From NCBI GenBank assembly GCA_009792885.1, contig WMCF01000034.1:5050023-5114022 (forward strand): DNA of 64,000 nt. The letters are read 5' to 3'. Position numbers and translations under genes: made by a program. The stretch's first letter is position 1. Each line of letters opens with the position of its first letter. Of this stretch, positions 1 through 13,675 are shown one piece after another. The notes below the pieces were generated by a model. The model was not told the origin of the DNA. It searched no databases and was given only the letters and a program-made list of their open reading frames with translations. The DNA is from Eremophila alpestris peregrina. Lineage: Eukaryota; Chordata; Aves; Passeriformes; Alaudidae.

Positions 1-590
1 TCTGGGCCCGGCCATGCAGCCAGTTCCTAACCCAGCACAGAGTGCTCCTGTCCAAGCCACGGGCTGCCAGCTTTTCTAGGGGTGTACTGTGGGAGCCAGT
101 GTCAAAGGCCTTGCTGAAATCCAAATAAACAACATCCACAGCCTTCCCTGCATCCACTAGGCTGGTTACCTGCTCATAAAAGGTAACCAGGTTGCTCAAA
201 CACAACCTACCCCTCCTAAACCCATGCTGGCTGGGCTGATAGCCTGGCCATCCTGTACGTGTTGCCTGATGACACTCAATATAAACTGCTCCATTACTGT
301 ACTGGTACTGAGGTCAGGCTAACTGGCCTATAATTACTAAGATCCTTCTGCCCACCTTTTTTGTGAATGGGCATCATATTGGCCATCTTCCAGTCATCTG
401 GGACCTCCCCAGTGAGCCAAGATTGTTGGTAAATGATGGAGAGCAGCTTTGTAAACTCATCTGCCAGCTCCCTCATCACCCTTGGATGGATCCCATCTGG
501 GCCCATAGATTTATGATCATCCAAGCAGCTCAGCAGTTCTCTGACTGCCTCCTCCTGGATGACAGGGGAACCATATGGTACAGAAGAGAC
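1..590 (-). pseudogene. CR1 ORF2 reverse-transcriptase remnant
   Basis: Remnant of the CR1 ORF2 polyprotein (endonuclease plus reverse transcriptase). Reading the minus strand from right to left, the track HKSMGPDGIHPRVMRELADE, then SWLTGEVPDDWK, then NYRPVSLTSVP marks the start of the RT domain. At 101-139 the minus strand reads VDVVYLDFSKAFD, the RT motif A with its first catalytic aspartate. The endonuclease domain is missing because of 5' truncation, and the open frame stops at about 294, so the copy is broken into frames. It is not expected to make an active enzyme. Codon content and motifs leave little doubt about the family. Confidence 0.88.
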
Positions 591-600
591 ACTGCCACAC
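1..600 (-). mobile_element. CR1 LINE fragment (reverse-transcriptase region)
   Basis: A partial non-LTR retrotransposon of the CR1 family, read on the minus strand and cut by the window edge, so its 3' part lies outside. It aligns by eye almost base for base with 31531-32100, where a longer CR1 of the same subfamily lies in the same orientation. It ends near 600, where similarity to CR1 stops and ordinary AT-rich DNA begins; this is its 5' truncation point. CR1 elements copy themselves by target-primed reverse transcription and are usually truncated at the 5' end, which fits. The exact right edge is uncertain by some tens of bases. Confidence 0.93.
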
Positions 601-1029
601 TTCTCAATGCATATGTACCAAGAAAAATAAGAAACTAAGAACATTTTTTGATCACTTTGTTTTTTAAGTATTAACATGCCTGAGGACAGATGCCTGAGCT
701 ACTCCTTCAGTCATGAGCAGTATCTCCAAATAGCACTATCTTCTCCTACTCCCAAGGCCCTAGGAACAAGGGAAGTGCCAAGAGAAAGAATGGGTCCACA
801 GGTCACCTCTTTCATAGCACAGACACTGCGGTCCTTCCCTTGTCCCCTTGCTTACTCTGTGAATTTGGAAAAAAAAGTAATGGTGTCTGGGTGCTCCACA
901 AAAGGAAGTGAAAAATTTCAAAGCAGGCAGGAAACCCTGTGCTGCGATGAGGCCTGCCTTGTGACAAGGGTGTAACATCCTATTATTGACAGACCTTGAG
1001 AGTGCAAACAATTTTACATGTAAGCACTT

Positions 1030-1066
1030 ACACACACACACGTGCATACACACACACGTACGCACC
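1030..1066. repeat. CA-rich microsatellite (imperfect)
   Basis: Alternating CA dinucleotides interrupted by cgtg and cgta steps, ending in cgcacc. Confidence 0.85.
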
Positions 1067-1628
1067 TTTCATGACTCTCAGAGATTAGAGTTTGACCCAC
1101 TTGAACTTTGGGCTGGACCTGGACAATACTTCTGGTTTTGTGACTAATGCAAATTTAAGAGCATTTGCAAAATTTTGAGAATAATCCTGCTCCTATGATC
1201 TTCTTCTGGGCTGAAGTACTCTGTCTGACACAATTACTTCACTGTGTCAAGGTTGTGAAAGTTATTCTAGTTACTCATGAAGTAAAAAGGAGTTAGGGTA
1301 ATTGTCTAATTTTCCACCTGCAAGTTTATTTTTACAATAGTTTATCTTCATATTGAGAGCAGTGAAAAAACTATTTTTGTACAAAAGTTGAATTTGACAA
1401 TATTATATTTTATAATATGGTAATCTTATCAATATATTAATATTACTCTCACATATTAATTAAATATAATAATTTTACAACACAGAATTAGAAATTGCAT
1501 ATGTTAGTCAAAATAGGAAAATGCTATCTTTAACAATAGAAAATTTCACCAAAAAAAAAAAATCCTGTTCACGATGTAAGCCATCAAGGTGAGTTATGTG
1601 AAGCAACTCAGAAGAACTGAAGAACTCA

Positions 1629-1658
1629 AGGAAGCAAGGAAGGAAGGAAGGAGGAAGG
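1629..1658. repeat. GGAA-type simple repeat
   Basis: Seven imperfect units of ggaa/ggaag in a row (aaggaagcaaggaaggaagg and onward). Confidence 0.8.
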
Positions 1659-3311
1659 TTCATTAATGGACTCTAAAAACAAGGAAGAGGATTGTTTCAG
1701 ATAGCACAGTAGAGATGGATTGGGTAGAAAGTAATGCCTTTTTGTATTTTAAATGAAGGAACTACTGAAGCATGTGTATTTTTCCTGAATTTTTGTACTG
1801 ATTCCAAAACCCTAAAACTCAAAAACACCCTGCTCCTTTTTCACATAGGAAAATTCAATACTTTTTTGAAAGAATGTCTTGCATTTGTGTGAGGCCAGCA
1901 TTATAGTAATGTGTGTTTCTCATCATAGGTTCAGCTTGGAGCTAAAATCAACAAAAGCATATATACCAAAACATAACTTTATCATTCCATCTCCATGGAG
2001 GCAAAATAAACAGAAGGATATACTGCTGAAATCCCCAAGCACTGTTGATGCATTAATACATTGCAGTTACACATGAATATACAAATAAAGCCATCCAATG
2101 CATTGTCTAAACTTAGCAGAAATTATGCCCAGAAGCTTCCCACAATTAAGCCAGCCAATATGTCTCATAGCAAGTTTTTGGCTCCCACCTCACCATGTGA
2201 AAATACATGTAACTGAGCAAAACTGTTTTTTCTCCCTGGTTTTATGATTCCTCCACAGATTACAGTAGATATATTTATACTGCATCTATGAGTTTTCATT
2301 ATATCTTTTTCCTTTTCCACTGATTGAAAAGGCAGGGATGCTCAGGCCTACAGCTGAAGTCAGTAAGAGCACAGTGTGGTTAATTTTTTTCCCAGGGGAG
2401 GACAAGGAGAGGGGTGAAATGAGGGATGCCTCCTTACATCTCTGTCTCAGTATTGCCGCAGTGCAGCATGCCTACAGGGCTCTGAGGGAGAACATCAAAG
2501 TGATGCTGCTTGCTAGTTCTTGTTCTCACCTTCCTTTTCCACCTCGGATTTGCAACCTGTAATTAACTTTGTGAGCAAACTAGGTGTTCCCAGGTCTCCC
2601 CCCCATGTACTTTAAAGATAATTATCCGTTCTAGCCTTTCCTCTTCCTGGAAGACCCACACTTACCAAATGAGCTAAGAAGGAGGCAGAATGATGCCTAA
2701 TGACATTTGCTGAGAATTTTAATCAGACGAGAGTTAAGGAACAGAAATGAGAGTGAGAAAGCACTTACAGAGGCCCAGTGTAAGTCATCATGACTCATCA
2801 GAACGTAACTAAAAGAGCAGTAGCAAACCAAACAGAGTATTTTCAGGACAGACACTGCTTCTCATTTTCAGCAAACAAACAGACAAGAAGGCAGGAGGCT
2901 GTCATTGATTTTAATTAGTGGTTCAATTATGACCAGCACATCAGGACTATATTAATTGAAACAGAAAGGCTGTTATCTGCTTAATCAGATCTGTATTTCT
3001 CTATGCATCAGTGTTCATTTAATCAGAAGAAACTTAGCTTGCTGGAGACTGACCTATTCGGGAAGGGAAAAAAAAACCCAGAGCACAAAAACACCCACAA
3101 AACCCAGCTGTAATTAATGCTGCTGATGTTGTTGCATGCTTTAGAAAATGTTGTACAACTCATCAGAATTATGGAATGGTTAAGCGAGAGCAAGGATGAG
3201 CCACTGTCATATGTGGTCATTTCAAAGGAAGTTTGCTGCCTGCCCATGAGAATCCCTCTGCACAGAAACAGGTCACAAATCTATCCACTCAGTTTCAGAA
3301 AAGCTGCTTTA

Positions 3312-4585
3312 TTTCATGGAATCACAGAATGATTCAGGTTGGAGGATACCTCCAAGATCATCCAGTTCCAACGCCCCTTCCACGAACATGGATATCTTCT
3401 ATTAGATTGCCTAAAGAGTCTACCAGATTGCTTAAAGCCCCATGCAACTGGGGCCAGAAAACATTTAACAATGGGAAGTTCAGTGCCTCATCATCCTCAC
3501 AATAAAGAATTTCTTCCTAATTTCTAATCTAAATCTACTCTCATTTTAAAGCCCTTCTTTCTTGTTCCTATTAATACATGTTCTTGTAAAAAGTCCCTCT
3601 TCGGACTTCAAGTAGGCTCTCTTCAGGTACTGAAGGTCACAATTAGGTCACCCCAGAGCCCTCTCTTCTCCAGGGTGAACAAATAGAACTCACCTTACCC
3701 CTAAAAATGAGGTGCTCCAGCATTCAAACCATATTTGTGGTCCTTCCCTAGACCTAGTCCAATAGTTCCATGTCCTTCCTTGTGATGGGACCCTGCAGCT
3801 GAATGCAGAGTTCCAGGTGAGACCTCTTCAAAGCAGAGCAGAGAGGCAGAATTCCTTCTTCCCTTGCTGCCCACACTGCTTTGGATGCAGCCCAGGACAC
3901 GTTTGGCTTTCTGGGCTGGGAGTGCCCATGGCTGGGTCATGTCCAGCCTCATCCACCAGCACCCCCAAGTGCTTCTCCCCAGGGCTGCTCTCCATCTCTT
4001 CATCCCTCAGCCTGGACTGATACCAGAGGTTGCTCTGACCCAGGTGCAGCACCTTGGACTTGGTCTTGCTAAACCTCATGAGATTCCCATGGGCACACTT
4101 CTCAAGCTTGTCCAGGTCCCTGTGGATGGCATCTCATCCTTCAGGTGTGTCAGTAGTAAATCTGTGTATTAACTGAGTACACACTCCATACTTTTGCCTA
4201 TGTCAATAATCTCTTTCTTCTCTTCTTTCTCCTTCCCTTCTCCACTGCTATAGTCACACCACCACAGAAGGCCACTGGGTTGGTCAGGCAGGACTTGTCC
4301 TTGGTGAAGCTGTGCTGAATGTCTTGGACCACCTCCCTGTCCTCCATGTGCCTTAGCACACCCCTCCAAAGGGCTCTTTTCCATGACCTTCCTGGGCACA
4401 AAGGTGCAGCTGATGGGTAGGTAGTTCCCAGGGTCCTCCTTCCTGCCATTTTTAAAGATGAGACAATATCTCCCTTTTTTGAGTCACTTCCCCCAACTGT
4501 TGTGGCTTTTTGAGTATCATGTAGAATGGCTTGGCAACTGCATTACACAACTTCCTCAGAACTATGGGATGCATCTCATTTTTGT
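3312..4585 (-). mobile_element. CR1 LINE, 3' 1.3 kb
   Basis: A 5'-truncated CR1 on the minus strand. Its 3' end is at the left: the series catggaatcacagaatgatt followed by a diverged 'ggttggagg...cctccaagatcatccagttccaac' block is the typical CR1 3' end. Going right, one passes the CR1 3' untranslated part (agtaaagaatttcttcctaa) and then the C-terminal and middle ORF2 region. It belongs to a different subfamily from the copies at 1-600 and 30565-32130. The right edge (about 4585) is set where the CR1-like 'gggatgcatctcat' ends. There are several frame breaks and small deletions, so it is old. Confidence 0.93.
3701..4170 (-). pseudogene. CR1 ORF2 C-terminal remnant
   Basis: The minus strand at 3828-4079 encodes KVLHLGQSNLWYQSRLRDEE followed by a LGVLVDEAGHDPAMGTPSPE stretch, recognisable as the region after the RT catalytic core in CR1 ORF2 (family pattern KVLHLGQGNP...LGVLVDEKL). 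The frame then shifts several times towards 3701. No catalytic motif is left within this piece, so it is a dead remnant. Confidence 0.8.
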
Positions 4586-7500
4586 GGCTATAAAAGTCTG
4601 AAAGCTGAACTGTACTAAAGGGCTGAGTCCAACACCACAAAGAAAACATGATTTCCTACCAGGTATTTTCCTATTTCCAGTATACATGACATTACACCAA
4701 AAATCATAGAAAAACTTAATTCCACAAGGTAGCACTGTCCCTATTCAAATACCCTTATGGTTTGAAGCATATATGATGAAAAAGGAAACATGGGTTTAAG
4801 AAATACTGGCCTATGAGTGAGGAAGGGTAGTGTATGAACAGTGCAGTGCAGTGATGTGGTAACAGCCCGTATCTCTAGAAGTGGAATGAAATCATTCTAC
4901 TTCATTTGGGTACTGGCAACTTCACATCCTCATTAGAAGAGTTCAAAAGTCACTGAAAGCTATAGATTTTGCACCGTTAACTCAAATACTTGGCAATGAT
5001 GTTAAAAAAAATAAAACAAGTAAAGAGCCACAAAATTGCCTACACTATCCATGGTAAGTGACGATATTAACTTTATCGACTTCAGACCCTACATTTTCTA
5101 AGTGTAGGTGAAGACACATGTACCATCCATTATCTCTTCTACTTTCTACTCTATATGAGTCACATGAATGGGAAGTCCAGTTATTAAGTTGTCAAAAGCC
5201 CTTTTTTTTTTTTTTTTAATTTTTTAGTCTATATTTGGAACTAGTCATGTTTTTCCAAGTAGCATGAGAGGCACTTTTCAGCACCAATCACATTGAGACC
5301 AGTTCTAACTCTATATAGGCATTTGGAAAGTGTTTAAGCCAACAAAATGATAAGAGTAGGCTGAAACATCCAAGGAAGCCTTGATTAGAGCTAAGAGCTT
5401 CAGCAGGTGCAAGAAAGCTTTTGGGAACAGTAAATGGATTTTTAAGTTGGGTCTTATTTCCCCTACTGCATAAACCAGGAAACAACTAAAAAAAACCCCA
5501 GATTCATGCTTAGCAGTTTTTTATTAAGCTAACTTTTCCTACATGTTCAAAGATGTGATCTTACACCTCCAAATCCCTCACAAACATAGCATTCAAAGCT
5601 AACTACATGGGATATAACATTATTTCTCAACTGTAACATCATAGGACAAAGTGGGTCTCTTGATTCATGACGCCACCATGTTAAAACGTTTGCATAGCCA
5701 GAAGACATATTTTTTTCAATATGAGTTCAATCCAAGAATTTTGTGACTGATTCAAGAAAGTCTGTGAGACCACAGACATGGGAAGTATGAGCATGTGTCC
5801 AAGTGATGCAGAGTGTGGGAAAAAGCCATACTGTCCAGTGATGCACATGGACAAAGTTAGAGAAATTTCTTCCATCAGGACTTGTACAGTCTAGAAGACA
5901 ACTCAAAAGCAAGCCCAAAAATCAGAAAACCGCAGTGGGTTCGACAAAATATTAAATAATTCACTTTTAAAGAGTAAAGCCTAACCAGACTTGAGGAATT
6001 CTCTGGCAAAACTGAAAAAAACAAACCATAAAGAGCCTGTGTTTTACAATCATTTTCCTTAAAGTGGAAACCCTTGACAGTGCTTAAAAGAAAAACAATA
6101 GATATTAGAAGAGAAGCATCTCTGTAATCTGTAGGTCTTTTAATTTTCCTGGAAAGCTTCGGTCAGGTGCATCACAGAGTATATCCACCTAATTTCCCAT
6201 AGAAGGCCAAATTCTGCTAATATGGAAAAACCTTTGCCTAAGGCATTTTCCCTGTGATCTTTCCTCAAAGCTAGGGGAGAGAATTCATTGCCATGAACTA
6301 GCCATTCTGCCCCATACAGATACAAGCTGAGCTGGCAGCTTAATATTTCTACATTTAAGCTCTACGGCTTAAGTCCAAGTGCTGTGAATTCATGTAGTAC
6401 AATTTACGGCCAGTGGTTCTCGCTGTTGTTTGACACCAAATCACTTTGCCTTACTCTTTGGCTATTTCCAATAAGTATTTTATGGGTTCTTGTCATTTGA
6501 GTGACAATGACAATGACGTTTTTATAGATAATTTCACAAGCTGCATGTTTTTGTTGGCAGGAAAGTTAAGGGCACTGGGCTAGCTCCCTGATGGAGTCAA
6601 GAAGCACAAGATAACTTGAAATACTGGATGCCCAGTTCCCAAACATCTAAAAAGGAAACACCTAACCTAGCAGACAGCCATGAAAACAGTATCACAGGAA
6701 GACCTACAAACTTGCACAGCAGTGCAGGAAACCTCAGTCACTGACTGAGTGTCTTTGCTAGTTCAAACCATGTGAATTTGCAGCAAGCCTTACTTTCATC
6801 AGTGGGAGAAGGAAGAGATAGGGAGCTGTGCTTTGTCCAGGCCCCTTCCTAAGGCACCTGCTGCTCTTGCAAGATGCCAAACCCAAGTTACACATTTCCT
6901 GACTGACTGAGCTTGGGCACTGAGTGAGGTTATTCCTTGCTGGAGCTTCTGACCTTCTGACTATTGAGAAAACTACCCAAAGTAATGCCCCTCCATGTCT
7001 GATGCTGGATCCCTGTGTCAGCACTCCATTCCCCTTCACAGCTGGATAGCATGTTCTCCACCAACCACAGAGACAGAAGTGTCCTGCTGCAGTCTCAACT
7101 TTGCTCTGCACAATGGGTGTAGGCAATGTCACTTCCCAGTGACATTGGCAGAAGACAGTTTTTAAGAACTTTACAGTTTTCTTAAAAGTCTTGAGAATTT
7201 TTAAGAACAATATACTTTCCCCTCACAGTGGTTATTGGTCTTGACTACTTGCCTGGATTTCTAAAACTCTGAATTTGTTGTGTTTAATACTGCAAATGGC
7301 AGAATTGTTATCCAATTTAATTTCTGTCACAAAAGTCCAAGTGGGAAAGTCCAAGTCCTTACCTTATCCCCGTCAATGTTATGATATAATAAATGTCAAG
7401 AATGGAGTAATGCTTATTTCAAACCTATTTTAAGAATTACTGATTAAGAATTAATGATTTCCCATTCATCTCACTCATTAAAATCTCACTCTTTAACAAT

Positions 7501-10500
7501 TTCATTTGGATCCTTTTTAAGCAAACACAATAAGCACAATTCTAATACTGTGTGAACACGTAGCTCCATCTTGTGCAGCAGTCACCAGTCCCACTGCTCT
7601 CTGGACTGCAGTCTTATTTTGTAAGTCAACGACACCCCTTTAGAGGTTCTATGACCTATATTTCCTGAAGCTTGGTTTCCCTCTGGCATATCACACATAG
7701 ATTCACTGTGCATGCCTGATGTGCCCCCTGTTAGGAAAGAAAATCCTACTTCTTTTTGGTTTTGCGGCCTGTCAACCTACAGTTCTCACAGGCAGCAGGA
7801 AGGCTTGATAACATCCTGGAGTTTTTCAAATTTTGTACATTCAAAAAGAAAATCAGCTATTTTGATCACTTGAAAAGTGATTTGGAGGTGTTAATATAAA
7901 AATTGTTACCAATGCATATCTGGAATGTAAATGGAAAGGCTGCCATTGAACTGAGGTTCCTTTTTCTGGTAATTAAAATTTTAGCTTGGCACAAAGTTCC
8001 TGAATTGTATTGTCACTGGGAATGGAGAGCCTCAGACATCTACAGAGCTGTCCTTTCAGAAGCTAGTCTACATTACACGGGAAGCATTCTGCTGGATGAT
8101 TTTTTTTTAAATCCTCAAACTGCTATTGAGATAAAAAAACTGAACTACCTGGTGATTCTTTGAATCCTCTCCAGTGTTCCTGAAATTATAAATCTAGATT
8201 GGAAACAAAGTAGTTTTGCACTTTTTTTGTGTGTTCCTGTTTCTACTTGATTCATGCTGTACCCAAAGAACCATGAAAACAATTTATCTGAGGCAGGGCT
8301 TTAAGTTTTCTGGTTTTCCAGGAAACTTGCTGCTTTTCAACCCTTAATACCTACTGGAAACCTTATCTATGTTCTACTGCTTCTAATGACAGGCTAATGA
8401 GGGCAGAGGTAGCCATAATTTCACACATCATCAGATAATGACTTCTGGACTCTGGAGAAGAACACCTCACCATATCAGATAAAGAGTCATCGTCAGGTTC
8501 GAATTGGTCAAATTAATAAGAAACTTTTATTTAATGTGAGTTAACTTGGTTATGATTCTTCGAATGCTGTGCTTTCCTAAGTAAGCTTTCCTGTTTCAAT
8601 GTTTTTGTAATACTCCTGAGTCCTGTGTCTCTGTGGGAAAATTCTATACAGATTATTTATTGAAATAGGAACAGAGGAAAATTGACTTTTCCTCCATATG
8701 ATTATAAGCAATTCCCAGCCAGGGAAGACAAAGGTTAACACAGAGACTGCATAGGGCATCTGGTGACAAAGTCCTTCTACTTTAAAATAAATAATTAAAA
8801 AAACATCTTTTCTTCTCTATGTTCCTTTCATTTCCCACCACATTTGAGGCAAAAGCAGGAGGTAGATAATTTCTATGGGTGTTTTGTTAGTATTTTTTTT
8901 TTTTTGTCTAATGTGATGCTCTTAGACAGTCATCTGGCCAAATTAGTGTTAATATTTCACCTCTGTTTTTCCTGGGAAAGCCAATGCCCTAAAATTTCAA
9001 TGCTGTCTGTTTGCTTTTAACTAGTGCTTGGCTGAAGGCTGAGACACCTAACTGTGTAAAAAAAAATAGCATATTTCTGTATTTCTATGCTGTGTGTGCA
9101 GAGGACACCATGTGTCATCGTGCAAATCAATGGCTTTTGACATTTTGCCTAGTCTTTGAAAAAATCAGAATGTCACTTTCCCCAGCCAGCCATTTTCTCT
9201 CTTAGTTAAAAGATCATGCTTGTGGTCAGGTTTGTGATAAGATCTGAGGTATAAAATGCTCTAGGCATTTTGTCTTTTTTGGATGAGCATTTTAGGCTAT
9301 ACTCACTCTAGTTCAACTAAATTGTTGATTTAGCTAAATCATAATTAGCATAATTAGCTAAAAATTTTTTGATTCTTACTTGAGCATTTACTGCCCTTGC
9401 TATCATCACATCCATACCCAACATTGCTGTAGCAATGGGAAGTGCTGTGAGGTCAGGTCTCTCGAAGTTTAGCTCTGCGCCATTTATTTTTATTCATCAA
9501 AGTCAGGATGAACAAACCCAGGCCAATTTACAGCAGCCTGGAGAATGACAGCTAAAAAATCCTGGTATAGATGTCAAGGAGGCACTCAGGAGTCAATTTT
9601 CCCACGTAACAAATTATGAATATGTATGCCAGGTTGTGGGTGCACAACAGAGTATAGTTGAGCTGATGATTTGATAATTGAGCAGATTGGGCACAATATA
9701 ATTGCTTCAATCTCCCTCTTTAAAATCAAGGTGAAAATGTTTTGATTCACAGCTGGTGTGTGAATGATGATGGCAACAAGCAATTAGTGACTAAGCTATA
9801 AGCACTTGGTTGTACTGATTGCCTGCACCCCACTGCTCAGAGACCACGAAAGGCAGCAGTGAGACAGGAGTGAGTTTGCAGTGTGCTGCTTGGTTGACCT
9901 GTGCTGCTTCCCTCTTGCATACATGTAGTGTCTACAGTGCCTGAAATTTTCAAAGTGGAGAGAAATAATTTGCACAAGGGCATGTTTACAGTGCCTTAAT
10001 AGTATCTATGACTGGTGTCAGAAGAGAACTACTAAAACAGTTCACAGTCTGGTATACATGCATTGCTTCACCTAAGAAAAGGCTCACACACTAAATTAGT
10101 GACAGTCTGTTATTTGGAAAGCAGGGTAGGTAAATATCAGATGCCTCTGAAGAAATCTGGAGAAAAAGGCACCATTGATAGTGTCTCAGTGAGATGCATG
10201 CAATTAATGATTATTTTCTTGCTTTATGAACAAATCATAGCATGCACACATATTCAGACCTCTCCTCCAGTCATGTTATTATCCTTAGATTTTGACTGTA
10301 GATAAGAATGGCCAGACTGCTATTGTTTAATTTATACAATATCTTCCTCTGTTCAACCCACATTCAAAGTCATTGAAGTGTCAAATTTAAATAATGTGCA
10401 TTTGTATCCAACTCTCCTAGAAACTGCAGATCTCTTATTCAAGATTGGTCTGTCATTAATGTACACAAAACTGCATTGGAACATGAGCCTTACACAGGCG

Positions 10501-13500
10501 TAGCATCAGGTAGTGCAGAAGAGTGTTATTATGAAAGGATACAATATCATCATTTTTCAAGAAAATGAGCTGAACATAAAGCCATATGTAGGTTTCAACC
10601 ATCCCACTTCTATCTCTTTGGAGTTTTTCTCTCCTCACTTAACCTTGTACTGACCCTACCTTTCCCAAATGTATTTTTGGACTGCCTCTTTATCCAGTCA
10701 TACCTCTAGGCTAAGGAATCGGAAAATTTATTCTGTGCATTTATATTCATTCCAATATTTGTATGGGATAATTGTATTCATTCTCTGAAAAAAATATTAT
10801 TAACTCTACAAGAGTACAGTCAGACAAATTAGTTTCCCATAAATTAGGATAAGCAGGCAGACAGGTAAATAGCTACTCTAGTTGACCTTGTGCTTGGCAC
10901 TATGGGCTTTCACTGAAAAACCACAAAAAAACCTCCACGCAATAACAGCTCTGTCTCTCCTGCTTTTGTTCACCAAGATCAACACATATTGAGAAGAGAA
11001 GGTGTTGCTTTTGAATACATAACCTTTAACTCTGAGCTAACCCTTATCTGCAACCAAGTTGTGGGTTTATGAGATTCAGCTTCAGAAAACAAGAAATCAT
11101 CCTTCTCATTTCTACATTTAGAATGGCCACATCCAGGGTTATAATCTGCTCATGGCTCTGTGCAGCTATGTTCCCCTTGGCACATATATATAATGGTGTT
11201 TTTGCTGAAGAACCTCCTGAATCTGGTGGAATAGTCAGAGGCAATTACCACATCTGGATTAGCTGCCTGCAGAGTATGGTGGCTATTGAAATTGAATTAT
11301 TCATCCTTCCTAGAAACAGTCTGGCTGGCAGAGACCAAGGAGCAGTGACAAGCAATGTGCAATAGCCTCTTGTGTATCTTCTGTGGCTGCACAGAAGGAA
11401 TTCATTCCCCTCAACCCACAGATTTTCAGTACATTTGATGTACATTCAGATGAACATGGAATTAGAAAATATCATGAAGATATGGCCGTTAAAACTTTAT
11501 TTGAAGAGTCAACCTTTTTTTTTTCTGAAAAGACCTCCAAGTCTACCATTCAATATAAAGTTCCTTATGAAGAATTCAGGTTTTTTCACAAAATATGCTA
11601 TATACCAACACACACTTACCTGCATTCGCTTACATGTTGGAGGTTTGCCCTTCGAACATCAACTGCATATGCCAAAGTCTTATTGTTCCCCAAAAGTATT
11701 TTTCCTTTTTTTTTGAGTACATCTGTATTAATGATGTTTTTACATATTTTGGTAATACTCCCTCTGTGGCTAAGAAAGGTATTTATGTACTCCCTTGGCA
11801 TACTGAGCAACATGCCAATGAGTCACTTTCCTCCCTTGCTTTGGAACACCTAAGAATGACTATGACAGTAACAGGCAAGTGATGAATTCAGTTTCTCCTT
11901 CATGTTCAAGGCTGCACAGTAAATCATGGTACAGTTAATCACCACAGAGGGGAACTGGCAATGAGAGAATTTCATGCATTTACTACCTCTCTTTCATTGT
12001 ACCTCATATCCTCTGAATCTTAGCCCACTGTCTTTTCAAAAGAATTCATTTTTTTAATTACTTCCATCACTTCCTCTTTTTTTTCACCCCAATGAATCTA
12101 CTTTGCGCTGATAGTGTGTATTTAGCATTGAATACATAGGCTCAACATCTATGACAGGAAGGGTTTGTAATTAACCATGCTGTTACATTGTTTAGATTCA
12201 TGTTTCTTCAAAAGATGCTGTGATGCAACATCATTACCTATAAATCTTTGTTTAAAAAGTCATAAAAATATTTAAGTCTGACAGGAAAAGGGAACCCTAA
12301 CATTCTTAATATTTTTTTTATTTTGAGGTGGCATTTAACCTAGGTATGAAGCAGTCAGGTCTAATCACAAAGCTACCACTTGTGAGAAACTGCTTCATAT
12401 ACAAACAATTCCTGCATCATCTTTCCTTGCTTTTATTCCAGCCTATTGTTCTATCCAGTAACAATTCTGGGTAGTAGTACTTTTCAAAGTGACGTGCTAG
12501 GATACAAGTGCCAACTTGAAGTTTCTGGAACTCCAGAAGCCATAGTAGATGGCAGCATTCAAGAATAAATGTGATTCAGCTTACACCTGCTACTGTGGCC
12601 AAATCTCAGACTACAGTAATTGCCTCAGTTCATAGGGGTAAAAATATTAATGATGAGTATAGTGACGTAATGATGATGGTAACTAGATGGTCTAGAGAAG
12701 GAGATTCACAGGATAATCCAAATTCATACATGGAAACATGCTAATAAATCCTATTATACTACAGAAAAGTGCAAGTCAGCAGCCCAGCACAGCCCAGTGT
12801 AGATGACCAGAAATCAGTGACCATTGAATTGGGGTGAACCACAGGGCTTCCTATATAAACTTTCCACTTCTGCAGCTATGCTACCAGTTAAAGTGAACCA
12901 AACAGAAAATACAGCATAGTGACCATTTGCATGTGTGAAACCTGCTGTGGCAGGGAATAATGACTGAGGAAAATAAATTGTTATGGCAAGATGCTGAACT
13001 GGGGGACATCATGCCTATAATCCAAAGGTATATTTTGGAGGCAAAGTACGAGGAGGTATTAACTGCAACCAGAAAATTCACTTCTGTAGCAAATATCTCA
13101 TGATCAGTATTAAATGCAAAGTTAATAAAACAAAGCCTTAGTGAACCAAATTGTTGAGCCAAGTTTGCATATCAGTATCCAGACATACATGATCACTAAG
13201 ACTTACATTCTTATCTCAGTCCTTTTCTTTAGTACTGATTGCTTATGTGCAGAAACCACTTTCTTGAGTTTATATTCAATTTAAAACCTGGAATCACATA
13301 ATTTTTTTAATACCTGTCTATATTTTATGGATCTGTAGTCTGGTTATTTTTGAAATAGATATGTTCAAAGTACATTAGAGGCACTATGCAATGAGGATGG
13401 GTTCTTTTGTATCTGATTTTTACTTTTGTAATACTAAAATTATAGTCTCATTTAGGTTGAAATTTGACACACATGACACTGATATGCTTCAGGTTTATTT

Positions 13501-13576
13501 GATAGGGTTTTTTTCCCCTGGTGACAAGAATTTGTTAAAGTTTCTAGGTAATTAGGGCAAGTTTAGGTCCTTTCTG
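4586..13576. other. Long gene-free AT-rich stretch
   Basis: No exon, RNA gene or transposon was recognised with confidence over about 9 kb. The longest open frames (for example 6758-7210 minus, 150 codons, and 11383-11853 plus, 156 codons) show no family similarity that I know; the second starts only with GTG and has no clear splice context. Small features are homopolymer T runs at 5202-5217 and 8893-8905, and a 14-base perfect palindrome gatttagctaaatc at 9327-9340 followed by two tandem copies of ataattagc (9341-9358). Confidence 0.55.
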
Positions 13577-13579
13577 ATA

Positions 13580-13647
13580 CATTTACATTATATTACATTA
13601 CAATTGCATTACATTACAATTACATTACATTACATTACAGTTACAGT
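13580..13647. repeat. (ATTAC)n microsatellite
   Basis: About twelve imperfect ATTAC pentamers with single interruptions (attgc, attat), ending in a 'cagttacag' variant. Confidence 0.9.
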
Positions 13648-13675
13648 AATTCTTGCTTAGTTATAAAAAATAGTA

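Larger units (their letters stand above)
601..3311. other. Gene-free stretch with small simple repeats
   Basis: No exon, RNA gene or known transposon was recognised. It contains a CA-rich simple repeat (1030-1066), a GGAA-type repeat (1629-1658) and an AT-rich patch (about 1370-1490). The stretch 2880-3020 is unusually rich in TAAT/ATTA cores, which could be homeodomain sites or simply AT-rich DNA; nothing else supports a regulatory call. Confidence 0.5.

Noticed and set aside
1030..1066. CA repeat as a CRISPR-like or functional array
   Set aside because: A plain dinucleotide microsatellite; no spacers.
1728..1790. 'gaaagtaatgcctttttgta' resembles the terminal part of bird mariner-type DNA transposons
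   Set aside because: Only about 15-20 bases match from memory, no opposite inverted end or transposase remnant is nearby, and no TA duplication can be paired.
6758..7210. Minus-strand open frame of 150 codons
   Set aside because: No family recognised, low-complexity lysine/phenylalanine start, no splice or promoter context; a chance frame is the simplest reading.
8480..8510. 'ggttcgaattgg' as a tRNA T-loop
   Set aside because: No acceptor stem, D-loop or A-box at the right distance on either strand.
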